A stretch of 40,993 bases of DNA from Jutongia huaianensis (GTDB taxonomy: Bacteria; Bacillota; Clostridia; Lachnospirales; Lachnospiraceae), in NCBI RefSeq assembly GCF_014384985.1, contig NZ_JACRSX010000023.1, forward strand, positions 1 to 40,993. The letters run 5' to 3'. Shown piece after piece: positions 26,235-34,671 of this stretch. Position 1 is the stretch's first letter. Each line of letters begins with the position of its first letter. The translations under genes were made by a program, and so were the position numbers. Below the pieces are notes generated by a model. That model saw nothing but the letters and a program-made list of their open reading frames with translations. It did not search any database and had not been told where the DNA came from.

Positions 26235-26356
26235 GTCATCCTGTTTCTTGCAAAAGTTCCGAAAAAAGCGTATTATATAAAGTGAGATAATTTAGATGTT
26301 TTGACAGTATTTTTCTGCAGAAAATTCTACAATTTAAGAAAGGGTATGGTATATCT

Positions 26357-26986
26357 ATGGGCTCAAAAAAAGGTTGTTTTATTGTATTCGAAGGAATTGA
26401 TGGCAGCGGCAAATCCACACAGATTTCTCTGTTACAGGAGCATATTCAGGAACACTCCATCAACTGTATGACTACCATGGAGCCAAGCAACGGACCAATC
26501 GGAACACTGCTCCGCCAGTTCCTTTCCGGTCGTATCAAAGGTGAAGAAACCACTTTGACGGCACTTTTTGCAGCAGATCGACTGGATCATCTGAACAATC
26601 CGGTCAATGGCATTTGCAAGCTTCTGGATGATGGCATTGCTGTACTTTCTGACCGCTACGTTTTTTCCAATTATGCATATCAGAGCGTATCCGTTCCTCT
26701 GGAGTGGATCATGAAATGCAATGAGATGGCAAATGAGATTGTCCGTCCGGACTGCCATATTTTTATAGATGTCTCACCGGAAACTGCAATGGAGCGCGTT
26801 ACCAGGGGACGTCATCAGACAGATATTTACGAGACGAAGGAACGTCTCACCGATGTCAGAGATCGTTATCTCGATTTGATCCACCGGATGGAAGACGTGG
26901 AAAATATTATCATTGTTGACGGAAACCGTTCCCCACAGGAAATTTCAGACGATATCTGGGCAAAGGTTTGTCACTACTTTGTATAA
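26357..26986 (+). CDS. tmk: Thymidylate kinase
   Basis: A 209-residue kinase converting dTMP to dTDP. The P-loop is EGIDGSGKST near residue 12-21, the DRY motif is SDRYVFSNYAYQS, and the lid region is RGRHQTDIYETKERL. The usual TREPGGTPIG segment reads TMEPSNGPIG: the Arg and GG are replaced, as in some archaeal-type thymidylate kinases, so this belongs to a divergent branch. It leads the tmk-yaaR-holB-ricT-trmN6-rsmI run seen in Bacillus and Clostridia. GAAAGGG lies about 12 bases before the ATG. TTGACA at 26301-26306 could be part of its promoter, but no matching -10 is convincing. Confidence 0.94.
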   Translation: MGSKKGCFIVFEGIDGSGKSTQISLLQEHIQEHSINCMTTMEPSNGPIGTLLRQFLSGRIKGEETTLTALFAADRLDHLNNPVNGICKLLDDGIAVLSDRYVFSNYAYQSVSVPLEWIMKCNEMANEIVRPDCHIFIDVSPETAMERVTRGRHQTDIYETKERLTDVRDRYLDLIHRMEDVENIIIVDGNRSPQEISDDIWAKVCHYFV

Positions 26987-27047
26987 CACTGTCTATTTAG
27001 TTTTGTATTAACGATAGCAGATTGGCTATCACGAAAGGAGGAGTTCT

Positions 27048-27488
27048 ATGGATCTACGGGTAAATCAGCTACAACAGCCGGCGCAAATTGAACCCAAAGC
27101 ATCAGTTCCGGAATCCGACGGCTCCTTTCGTTTTACCTTGCTCAGCAGTATTCAGGAACAGGAGCTTCAGGCAAGTCTCGCCGTCATGATGGAGGATATC
27201 ACCCAGCAGGGCAATAAACTCAGCCGCCGGATGGATATCCGGGATATGAAGCTGTACCGCAAAATGATCAAAGAATTTATGAATGAGATCGTCACCCATT
27301 CCCACTCCTTCAGCCGTGAAAATTTTCTCGACAAAAAAGGACGTCACCGGGTCTACGGTATGGTAAAGCTTATTGACCAGGCACTGGATGATCTTGCAGA
27401 GGAGCTTATGCAGGAAGAAAAGGACCATTTGGCGATATTAAATAAAATTGGTGAAATTCAGGGAATGATCCTTGATCTTTTTACCTGA
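27048..27488 (+). CDS. yaaR: YaaR/DUF327 family protein
   Basis: A 146-residue, mainly helical protein of the YaaR family (DUF327), recognised from KLYRKMIKEFMNEIVTHSHS and GMVKLIDQALDDLAEELM and from its fixed place between tmk and holB in Bacillota. The biochemical role of the family is unknown. A perfect AGGAGG precedes the ATG. The next gene, holB, starts 22 bases after its stop. In Bacillus a small YaaQ protein also sits after tmk; I do not see one here. Confidence 0.88.
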   Translation: MDLRVNQLQQPAQIEPKASVPESDGSFRFTLLSSIQEQELQASLAVMMEDITQQGNKLSRRMDIRDMKLYRKMIKEFMNEIVTHSHSFSRENFLDKKGRHRVYGMVKLIDQALDDLAEELMQEEKDHLAILNKIGEIQGMILDLFT

Positions 27489-27510
27489 TCATTATAAACA
27501 GGAGGCATTT

Positions 27511-28497
27511 ATGGCAAATTTTAAAGATATCATAGGACAAAAGCAGGCAAAGGAGCATTTCCAGACAGCAATCGAGACAGGAAATATCTCTCACGCCTAC
27601 ATTATCAACGGAGAAACCGGTTCCGGACGCCGTATGCTGGCAGACGCCTTTGCAAAGGCGCTTCAGTGTGAAAAACATCCAAACGCCGATTCCTGCGACG
27701 GATGCAAGTCCTGTCATCAGGCAGAGTCCGGCAATCATCCGGATATCCGCTACATTACTCATGAAAAAGCGAGCATCAGTGTCGATGATATTCGTGAGCA
27801 ACTCAATAATGATATCCAGATCAAGCCATACAGCAGTGAGCATAAGGTATACATTATTCCGGAAGCCAACAAAATGACGGAGCAGGCGCAGAACGCTCTT
27901 CTGAAAACTATCGAGGAGCCTCCGGCATATGCAGTCATTATTCTTCTCACAGATAATCTGAATGCACTTCTGCCGACGATCCAGTCCAGATGTGTTACGA
28001 TCAATACAAAACCCATCTCCAAGGAAGAAATTGCCGGTTATCTGGTAAGCCACCTCTCTATGGAACGGGAACAGGCAGAAATTGCTGCCGGCTTCTGCCA
28101 GGGAAATATGGGCAAGGCGATTCGTTTTGCCAACTCAAAGGATTTTCAGGAAATGAAGGAAGATACCCTTCATCTGTTAAAAAATATTGAGCATATGGAC
28201 ATTTCAGAGATTGTGGATTCCATCCGTATCTTCTCACAGAAAAAGGGCATGATTGATGATTATCTGGATCTGATGCTTCTCTGGTATCGTGATGTACTGA
28301 TGTTTAAGGTCACAAAGGACGCAAATCTTCTGCTGTACCGCGACCGGTTCCACGATATCTCCCATCAGGCTAGCGTACACACCTACGAGAGCATCGAGAA
28401 CATTCTCCAAGCAATCGACAAAGCAAAGGTACGTCTCGGTGCCAATGTAAACTTTGAGGTGACCATGGAGCTGATGGCACTGACCATGAAAGATTAA
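27511..28497 (+). CDS. holB: DNA polymerase III delta' subunit
   Basis: A 328-residue clamp-loader subunit of the AAA+ family. The conserved start NFKDIIGQKQAKEHFQTAIE, a Cys4 zinc site (C53, C62, C65, C68), the VDDIREQL helix, and LLKTIEEPP with the SRC motif (QSRCVTI) are all present. The P-loop reads GETGSGRR: the Lys-Thr pair is lost, so it probably does not hydrolyse ATP, as expected for a delta' stator. Start at 27511 with AGGAGG 5 bases upstream is far better than the upstream ATG at 27472, which lies inside yaaR. Syntenic with Bacillus. Confidence 0.94.
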   Translation: MANFKDIIGQKQAKEHFQTAIETGNISHAYIINGETGSGRRMLADAFAKALQCEKHPNADSCDGCKSCHQAESGNHPDIRYITHEKASISVDDIREQLNNDIQIKPYSSEHKVYIIPEANKMTEQAQNALLKTIEEPPAYAVIILLTDNLNALLPTIQSRCVTINTKPISKEEIAGYLVSHLSMEREQAEIAAGFCQGNMGKAIRFANSKDFQEMKEDTLHLLKNIEHMDISEIVDSIRIFSQKKGMIDDYLDLMLLWYRDVLMFKVTKDANLLLYRDRFHDISHQASVHTYESIENILQAIDKAKVRLGANVNFEVTMELMALTMKD

Positions 28498-28529
28498 ATT
28501 AATCTGCCAATAGAAAGGACATAAATATT

Positions 28530-29957
28530 ATGATACTAATTATCGGAGTCAGATTCCGTAAATCAAGCAAGGTATATTACTTTGATCCCACCGGCTACGA
28601 CATCAAAAAGGGAGACCATGTTATCGTGGAAACCGCCCGTGGAATCGAATATGGCACCGTTGTTCTGGGACCAAAAGAGGTTACAGACGACAAAGTTGTT
28701 TCTCCATTGAAGCCTCTGACACGTCCGGCTACTCCGGAGGATGAAAAAACCAATATTGAGAACGAAAAGAAAGAAAAAGAAGCTTATCAGATCTGTCTGG
28801 AAAAGATTAACAAACATGATCTGAAAATGAAGCTCATCGATTCCGAATATACCTTTGACCGCAATAAACTACTTTTTTATTTTACAGCCGACGGCCGTAT
28901 CGACTTCCGCGAGCTGGTCAAAGACCTTGCATCGGTATTCCGCACACGAATTGAATTACGGCAGATCGGTGTCCGTGACGAAACGAAATTATTAGGTGGT
29001 ATGGCGATCTGCGGCAGACCTCTCTGCTGTCATACTTTCCTGTCCGAGTTTGCTCCGGTATCTATCAAAATGGCAAAGGAACAGGGACTTTCCCTTAATC
29101 CAACCCAGATCTCCGGTGTATGCGGACGTCTTATGTGTTGTCTGAAAAACGAGCAGGAAGCCTATGAAGAACTGAACCATTCTCTTCCATCCATCGGATC
29201 TCAGGTGAAAACCATTGACGGTTATACCGGTGAGGTTCAGAGCACCAGTGTATTAAAGCAGCTTGTAAAGATTGTGATTACCAAAAAAAACGGCGAACGG
29301 GAGATTCGCGAATACCCTGTTGCCGATCTGAGCTTTAAGGATCACCAGATTTCCAATGAAGGCTCTGAGCTGGAAGCATCCCTCAACGAAATGGTAGATG
29401 CTGAGGGACTGGAACAGCTTGAGATCATGGAAAAGCAGGATATGGAAGAGCTTCAGGAGCAGGAAGAAGAAACCGGCAAGTCCGGCGGAAAACGTGAGAA
29501 TAACAGACGTTCCCGCGGTCAACGCAGAGACGGCAGAGATCGTAACCGGGATCGAAATCAAAACAGGGACAACCGTGGTCAGAACAGGGATGATCAAAAC
29601 CGAGAGAATCGTGGTCAGAACAAAGATAGCCGGGATCAGAACCGTTCCCGTAATAACCGCAGGGATCGTGATTCGCAGCATAATAACCGCGAAAAACGGC
29701 CTGCCAGAAGCAGAGGTGGTTATGAAAACCAGAATATTCACCTGCCTGAAACCGAAAAACAGGAGCAGAGCTTCCGCGGTGGTTATGAACGCCAAAATGA
29801 CGGACGCCGGGAAAAAGGACGTCCGGAGCGTTTCCGTGAAGAGCGCAGCAGAAAGAGCGAACGGGAAAACTTCCATGGCAGGAGAAATAACAATAATCGC
29901 CGGCAGGACAATAATACCAAAGGACAAAACGGTCCTTCCAGCCGACAGAATCATTAA
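28530..29957 (+). CDS. ricT: RicT/YaaT (PSP1 domain) with long disordered Arg-rich tail
   Basis: A 475-residue protein. Residues 1-270 are RicT (YaaT): VIVETARGIEYG of the PSP1 domain and the conserved cysteines C161, C166, C167 (ICGRPLCC) and C198, C203, C204 (VCGRLMCC), which bind iron-sulfur clusters in the Ric complex with RicA and RicF. In Bacillus this complex assists RNase Y in mRNA maturation. Residues 270-320 are acidic and helical; 320-475 are a low-complexity tail of Arg, Asn, Asp, Gln and Gly with repeats such as NRGQNRD and RGGYE. Bacillus RicT is about 275 residues, so the tail is an addition of roughly 200 residues. It resembles RG-rich RNA-binding tails. Same operon as holB. 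Confidence 0.92.
   Translation: MILIIGVRFRKSSKVYYFDPTGYDIKKGDHVIVETARGIEYGTVVLGPKEVTDDKVVSPLKPLTRPATPEDEKTNIENEKKEKEAYQICLEKINKHDLKMKLIDSEYTFDRNKLLFYFTADGRIDFRELVKDLASVFRTRIELRQIGVRDETKLLGGMAICGRPLCCHTFLSEFAPVSIKMAKEQGLSLNPTQISGVCGRLMCCLKNEQEAYEELNHSLPSIGSQVKTIDGYTGEVQSTSVLKQLVKIVITKKNGEREIREYPVADLSFKDHQISNEGSELEASLNEMVDAEGLEQLEIMEKQDMEELQEQEEETGKSGGKRENNRRSRGQRRDGRDRNRDRNQNRDNRGQNRDDQNRENRGQNKDSRDQNRSRNNRRDRDSQHNNREKRPARSRGGYENQNIHLPETEKQEQSFRGGYERQNDGRREKGRPERFREERSRKSERENFHGRRNNNNRRQDNNTKGQNGPSSRQNH
29487..29954 (+). repeat. Low-complexity coding repeat (RicT tail)
   Basis: This stretch codes for the Arg/Asn/Asp/Gln-rich tail. CGTGGTCAGAACA occurs twice near 29574 and 29610, and GAACCGNGA-like units recur throughout, so the tail probably grew by short duplications. 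Confidence 0.7.
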
Positions 29958-29979
29958 ATAAATCACAAAAGGAGCCGCT

Positions 29980-30717
29980 ATGAACGCAGAATTGAAGCCG
30001 GGAGAACGACTGGATGACCTCCAGATCAATGGTTATCATATTATACAGCATCCTGAGAAATTCTGTTTCGGAATGGATGCCGTCCTGTTATCTTCCTTTG
30101 CCGGTTGTCAGCCGGACAGTAAAGTTGCAGATTTCGGCACCGGTACCGGAGTGATTCCGATTTTACTGACAGCAAAAACAGACGCTGCTCACATTGATGC
30201 ACTGGAAATTCAGCTGGAAAGCGCAGATATGGCAAAACGTAGTGTCCAATTAAACGGACTCACCGATAAAATTCAAATTATTGATGGAGATATAAAGGAG
30301 GCATCACAAATTCTGGGCAAGGCATCTTACGATTATGTGATTACCAATCCGCCTTATATGAATAATAATCACGGACTCAAAAATCCGGATATGCCCAAAG
30401 CGATCGCCCGTCACGAAATTCTCTGTACTCTGGAAGATGTCATACGGGAAGCCACTTTGGTTTTAAAACCCGGTGGTCATTTTATAATGGTACACAGACC
30501 CTTCCGTCTGATTGAAATTATCACATGCCTTACAAAATATAAACTGGAACCAAAACGGATACGCTTTGTACATCCATTTGCCCATAAGGAACCCAATATG
30601 GTGCTGATCGATGCAGTCCGTGGCGGCAATTCCATGGTAAAAATAGAATCTCCTCTTATTATATATTCCGCTCCGGGACAATATACACAGGAGATTCTCA
30701 ATATATATCACTGCTAG
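29980..30717 (+). CDS. trmN6: tRNA1(Val) (adenine37-N6)-methyltransferase family (YabB)
   Basis: A 245-residue class I SAM-dependent methyltransferase. The SAM site is VADFGTGTGVIPILL near residue 48, followed by the acidic residue of DALEIQ, and the adenine-N6 catalytic motif is TNPPYM (about residue 125). It matches YabB of Bacillus, the relative of E. coli TrmN6, in sequence pattern and in its place just before rsmI. AAAGGAG lies 5 bases before the ATG. The N-terminal GERLDDLQINGYHIIQHPEK is family-typical. The exact tRNA target is inferred from the family. Confidence 0.9.
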   Translation: MNAELKPGERLDDLQINGYHIIQHPEKFCFGMDAVLLSSFAGCQPDSKVADFGTGTGVIPILLTAKTDAAHIDALEIQLESADMAKRSVQLNGLTDKIQIIDGDIKEASQILGKASYDYVITNPPYMNNNHGLKNPDMPKAIARHEILCTLEDVIREATLVLKPGGHFIMVHRPFRLIEIITCLTKYKLEPKRIRFVHPFAHKEPNMVLIDAVRGGNSMVKIESPLIIYSAPGQYTQEILNIYHC

Positions 30718-30731
30718 AAATGGAGAAAATA

Positions 30732-31574
30732 ATGACCGGAACTTTATATTTATGTGCCACTCCGATCGGCAATCTCGAAGATATTACCTTCCGAGTGTTA
30801 AGAGCCTTACGGGAGGTAGATCTGATTGCCGCAGAGGACACACGCAATACCATTAAACTCTTAAATCATTTTACGATCAAAACACCTATGACAAGCTATC
30901 ATGAGTACAATAAAGTGGACAAGGCAGCCTATCTTGTTTCCAGGCTTGCCCAGGGAACCAATATTGCTCTTGTGACAGATGCCGGTACACCGGGCATCTC
31001 TGATCCCGGCGAAGAAATTGTCCGCCAGGCTTACGCAGCAGGGATTCCGGTCACTTCCCTGCCCGGTGCGTGTGCCTGCGTAACTGCTTTGACTTTATCC
31101 GGACTCTCTACACGCCGTTTTGCCTTTGAGGCTTTTCTTCCACCGGACAAAAAAGAACGCGCCGTTATTCTGGAATCCCTGAAAACAGAAACGAGAACGG
31201 TAGTTTTATATGAAGCTCCCCATCATCTTCTCGCCACTCTCAAGCAGTTATACAACACTCTCGGAGACCGGAAGATCACTCTCTGCCGCGAGCTCACGAA
31301 ACTTCATGAAACGGTTCAGCTTATGACGTTATCTGAGGCTGTTTCCTATTATACTGACAACGACCCAAAGGGAGAATATGTTCTGGTTCTTGAAGGCATC
31401 TCCCAGCAGACCCTGGATCAGGAAAAACAGGATAACTGGAAGGAAATGGATCTTCAGGCACATATGCAGCTCTATCTTGACCAGAATCTTTCCAAAAAGG
31501 AAGCAATGAAAAAGGTAGCACAAGACAGAGGTGTTTCCAAGCGTGATATTTACCAACAATTATTAGATTTATAG
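30732..31574 (+). CDS. rsmI: 16S rRNA (cytidine1402-2'-O)-methyltransferase
   Basis: A 280-residue tetrapyrrole-methylase-fold enzyme that 2'-O-methylates C1402 in the decoding centre of 16S rRNA. Diagnostic stretches are GTLYLCATPIGNLEDITFR, IAAEDTRNT, VTDAGTPGISDPGE and PGACACVTAL. The C-terminus ends with a small helical domain (SKKEAMKKVAQDRGVSKRDI) usual for RsmI. I chose the ATG at 30732, which has GGAG 6 bases upstream; the frame opens at an ATG at 30720. It ends the housekeeping run, before a bidirectional terminator. Confidence 0.95.
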   Translation: MTGTLYLCATPIGNLEDITFRVLRALREVDLIAAEDTRNTIKLLNHFTIKTPMTSYHEYNKVDKAAYLVSRLAQGTNIALVTDAGTPGISDPGEEIVRQAYAAGIPVTSLPGACACVTALTLSGLSTRRFAFEAFLPPDKKERAVILESLKTETRTVVLYEAPHHLLATLKQLYNTLGDRKITLCRELTKLHETVQLMTLSEAVSYYTDNDPKGEYVLVLEGISQQTLDQEKQDNWKEMDLQAHMQLYLDQNLSKKEAMKKVAQDRGVSKRDIYQQLLDL

Positions 31575-31597
31575 TTTATACAGTGTAACATATTTTT

Positions 31598-31626
31598 AAA
31601 ACCCGGTAATTACTACCGGGTTTTAT
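31598..31626. terminator. Bidirectional terminator after rsmI
   Basis: AAAACCCGGTA (31598-31608) pairs perfectly with TACCGGGTTTT (31614-31624) around ATTAC. The 3' edge overlaps the stop codon of the converging gene at 31623. Confidence 0.9.
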
Positions 31627-31979
31627 CGATTATGCCGGCATCTTCTCTCCCGCCGGCAATTCATTTCATTGCACAGCATGATCTCTACCATGGGACGCAG
31701 CCATTTTTGATCGACTCTGTCCCTCTGTCTGCAGTAATGACAGCATATTCCCGATGCCATACGTTCCATTGTCACCTTATCCGGATATTGATCATACATC
31801 GGACTCCCATCATATTCCATCTGATCACATACATCCATAACCATTCCGTTTAATTCCGTAACCTCCAGAGGGTAAAGATACTTCAGATCCCGGACCTTTT
31901 CTTCCTCCGGTATCTGCGCCAGCTCTAATGGAAATACCATCGCATTTCCCTTTGGATAATTTACTCTTTTATTTCTCAT
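31623..31979 (-). CDS. Small Cys-rich protein of unknown function
   Basis: A 118-residue soluble protein that I cannot assign. The N-terminus is basic; the middle is acidic (ELAQIPEEEKVRDLKYLYPLEV); the C-terminal third contains seven cysteines in all with C51 (C51, C79, C80, C83, C103, C108, C114). CCHYC and CNEMNCRRERRC suggest a metal-binding site. The segment DVCDQMEYDGSPMYDQYPDK looks like a conserved interaction motif. AAGGA precedes the ATG, and a TATAAT lies upstream on the minus strand, so it is probably transcribed alone. It lies back to back with the large membrane-anchored protein at 32119. No signal peptide is visible. Confidence 0.7.
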   Translation of the reverse strand: MRNKRVNYPKGNAMVFPLELAQIPEEEKVRDLKYLYPLEVTELNGMVMDVCDQMEYDGSPMYDQYPDKVTMERMASGICCHYCRQRDRVDQKWLRPMVEIMLCNEMNCRRERRCRHNR

Positions 31980-32053
31980 AATTCTATGTCCTTCCCTGTA
32001 TCAAACATACTTCATTTTTATTATATGGAAATCTTAAAATTTAGTGACTGTCC

Positions 32054-32082
32054 TTGCCTTTTTATCGGGAACAATCTATACT
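32054..32082 (+). promoter_or_regulatory. Promoter for the membrane-anchored protein at 32119
   Basis: TTGCCT (32054-32059), 17 bases, TATACT (32077-32082). Transcription would start near 32089, after the in-frame ATG at 32044, which supports the downstream start codon. Confidence 0.65.
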
Positions 32083-32118
32083 AAAGACAAGAATGTTTGT
32101 ATGATCAGGAGGCTTATT

Positions 32119-34638
32119 TTGAAATATTTTTATAAAGGTTTTGGATTATTTGTATTATTTTGTGCGTCCCTTTTTATATTTGGACAACATATTCCCAGCA
32201 TAAATGTCGGAACAGCGACGGCAACCAGTCTGCAAAGCTCCGCTTTTCCGTTGATCAATCTCACGGTAAACAAATACACGATCAATACACTTCACGGATA
32301 CAGCAGTGAACTGGATAGCGGTAATATCCGCGAGTCCATCACGCCGATCGGTGCAGATAAGTCCTTTGATGTGGTCATTTCAGAAAATGACCTGAAGATC
32401 AAGCGGCTTGATTATGATCTGAAGGATATTGCCAATGACAAAAGCATTGGCAGCGGTACATTATCTGCCTTCGACGAATCTACCGGAACAAAAACCGCAC
32501 ATCTGACACTGGATGCTGCAATGAATACCAGTACAGAATATGGACTGGAGATTACGCTTACGACAAATTACAGCAAACGTATTCATTTTTATACCAGAGT
32601 AAAATATTATGATTCCGATTTCTTTTTGAAACAGAAGCTGGACTTTGTCAACAAATTCCACAACGCAACCTTTGGTAAAGAAAAAGGATTTGATATTAAC
32701 AATTATCTGGAAACCAATGGAAGCAATGATTCCACTCTGGCAAACGTAAATATTTATTCCAGCAAAAAACTGATCACCTGGAATAAATTAAAACCAAAGA
32801 TGCTCTCTATCTGTACACCAACGATTAAAGAGCTGAATATCGAAACTGCTGCTGTAGAACAGGTCTATTATGTCCAGACGAAAACCAACACAGGTACAGA
32901 GACCTATCAGGTAAAAGAATTTTACCGTGTACGCTATACTACAGGACGCATATATCTCCTGTATTTCCAGCGTACCATGGAAGCCGTTTTTGATCCGGAG
33001 CTGACCTCCACCTCCCAGAGTGAATTTAAGATTGGTATTTCCAATGTAGACGATCTGAATATCTCCTCCAGTGAGGATAACAAAAAAATGGCATTTGTCA
33101 GAAACGGTAATCTGTGGTATTACGATCTCTCCACAGAAAAGCTGAATCAGGTATTTTCCTTTGTGCAGGATTCTACCAATTATATTCAGGATTATTATGA
33201 CCAGCATGACATTCGCATTATCAATATTGACAACGATGGCAATATCGACTTTGTTGTTTACGGTTATATGAACTGTGGTGATTATGAGGGTCGTGTAGGC
33301 ATCATCCTATACAGCTACGATTCCAAAAAGAATCAGATCAATGAGCGTATTTATCTTCCCCTGGAAACAAGCTTCCAGCAGTTAAAAGAGGATTTTGGTG
33401 ATTTCTGTTATGTAAACCGCAAAAATGTATTTTATTTTTCATTATATGACAGAGTATATGCATACAATATTACTTCCAGACAATATACCGTTCTCACCCG
33501 CAATGCATCCAGCGGCAATTTTGCAATGCTGGAAAAGGCAAAATGTTTTGTCTGGTCCAATGCAACGTCCCAAAAACCGGCCACACACATTACAATTCTT
33601 GATTTGGAAACAGAACAGAGTCGTACAGTTTCTGCAAAGAAAAATCAAAGTATCAAGGTACTGGGAGCCATTGATTCCAGTGTCGTATACGGTTTTGTGA
33701 GAAACTCTGATATTTACAACTCCCAGGAGGGAGAACGTATTTCTCCTGTTTACAAGCTGATCATTGCAGACAGCCATGGTGATATTCTGAAAGAGTATGA
33801 GACCAAAAATGTCTATATTATAAAAACCGTGGTTGATAAGGATATTATTCAGCTAAAACGTGTCCGCAAAATAGGACAGAACTTTAAAAAGATATCCGAT
33901 GACAGTATACAACATCAGCAAGACAATAAAGCAAAATCTTTTGACCTGGCTTCCAGAGTCACAGATAAAATGCTGACAGAAAAATATATCAGTCTGCCGG
34001 CAGGCTTTGTGATGAAGGGAGAACCAAAGATCACATATACCAAATATGTAATGGTAACAGAAAACACCACCTTTTATATCAATAATCCGCAGAAAAATGC
34101 GGCAGATAAATATTATATTTATGCTTATGGCGGCATTACCGGTTCAAATTATGATGCCGGAACAGCAATCCGCCAGGCTGACGAGCAGATGGGTGTCGTT
34201 ATGGATAACCGCAATCATATTATCTGGGAGCGCGGCGGCAAATTCCTCAGTAATACCGTTTCTCTGATGGACAAAACCACAGTCTCCGGAAATGTTTCCA
34301 GCATGAAGGCATGCCTGCATATGCTGCTCCAGTCTGCACAGGTTACCGAGGATGCTTCCCTGTTAAAGGGAGCCTCTACAATGGATATTCTCAAAAAATA
34401 TATAAGCACACCTGTCAATCTGACCGGCTGTACCGTAGATGAAATTTTATATTTTGTCAGTAGTGGAAAACCTGTTATTGCTATGAAGAATTCCTCTCAG
34501 GCCGTTTTGATCAATTCCTACAATTCCAGCTCCGTAAGCTGGTTTGATCCATCTACCGGATCAAACACAAAAATGTCCTTAAACGGTGCAGAGAAATTCT
34601 TTGAAAATGCCGGATATGTATTTATCAGTTATATCTGA
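32119..34638 (+). CDS. Large membrane-anchored protein with propeller-like middle and C39-like C-terminus
   Basis: An 839-residue protein starting at TTG (32119), which has AGGAGG exactly 6 bases upstream; ATGs at 32044 and 32101 lack a site and the first lies before the predicted transcript start. One membrane segment (about 8-24) anchors a long extracytoplasmic region. The middle has repeated beta-blade-like units (WYYDLSTEKLNQVF, DNDGNIDFVVYGY, VYAYNITSRQYTVLT, TILDLETEQSRTV), suggesting a propeller. The last 110 residues look like a C39-type papain fold: MKACLHML (C732), GKPVIAM, then SSQAVLINSY where the catalytic His is Gln (Q794), and WFDPSTG (D810). So it is probably a non-catalytic binding module. 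I do not recognise a named family. Confidence 0.72.
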   Translation: MKYFYKGFGLFVLFCASLFIFGQHIPSINVGTATATSLQSSAFPLINLTVNKYTINTLHGYSSELDSGNIRESITPIGADKSFDVVISENDLKIKRLDYDLKDIANDKSIGSGTLSAFDESTGTKTAHLTLDAAMNTSTEYGLEITLTTNYSKRIHFYTRVKYYDSDFFLKQKLDFVNKFHNATFGKEKGFDINNYLETNGSNDSTLANVNIYSSKKLITWNKLKPKMLSICTPTIKELNIETAAVEQVYYVQTKTNTGTETYQVKEFYRVRYTTGRIYLLYFQRTMEAVFDPELTSTSQSEFKIGISNVDDLNISSSEDNKKMAFVRNGNLWYYDLSTEKLNQVFSFVQDSTNYIQDYYDQHDIRIINIDNDGNIDFVVYGYMNCGDYEGRVGIILYSYDSKKNQINERIYLPLETSFQQLKEDFGDFCYVNRKNVFYFSLYDRVYAYNITSRQYTVLTRNASSGNFAMLEKAKCFVWSNATSQKPATHITILDLETEQSRTVSAKKNQSIKVLGAIDSSVVYGFVRNSDIYNSQEGERISPVYKLIIADSHGDILKEYETKNVYIIKTVVDKDIIQLKRVRKIGQNFKKISDDSIQHQQDNKAKSFDLASRVTDKMLTEKYISLPAGFVMKGEPKITYTKYVMVTENTTFYINNPQKNAADKYYIYAYGGITGSNYDAGTAIRQADEQMGVVMDNRNHIIWERGGKFLSNTVSLMDKTTVSGNVSSMKACLHMLLQSAQVTEDASLLKGASTMDILKKYISTPVNLTGCTVDEILYFVSSGKPVIAMKNSSQAVLINSYNSSSVSWFDPSTGSNTKMSLNGAEKFFENAGYVFISYI

Positions 34639-34671
34639 TATTAAATAAAAATTAGATTGGAGGTTGGTATT

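Noticed and set aside
29554..29700. Repeats in the RicT tail considered as a CRISPR or tandem-repeat locus
   Set aside because: Units are short, imperfect, in frame and coding; there are no spacers.
29253..30029. 258-codon hydrophobic open frame antisense to ricT, looking like a membrane protein
   Set aside because: It mirrors the Arg/Asn-rich repeats of the RicT tail; Val/Thr/Ile-rich runs arise from the complementary codons. It has no start signal and overlaps the start of trmN6.
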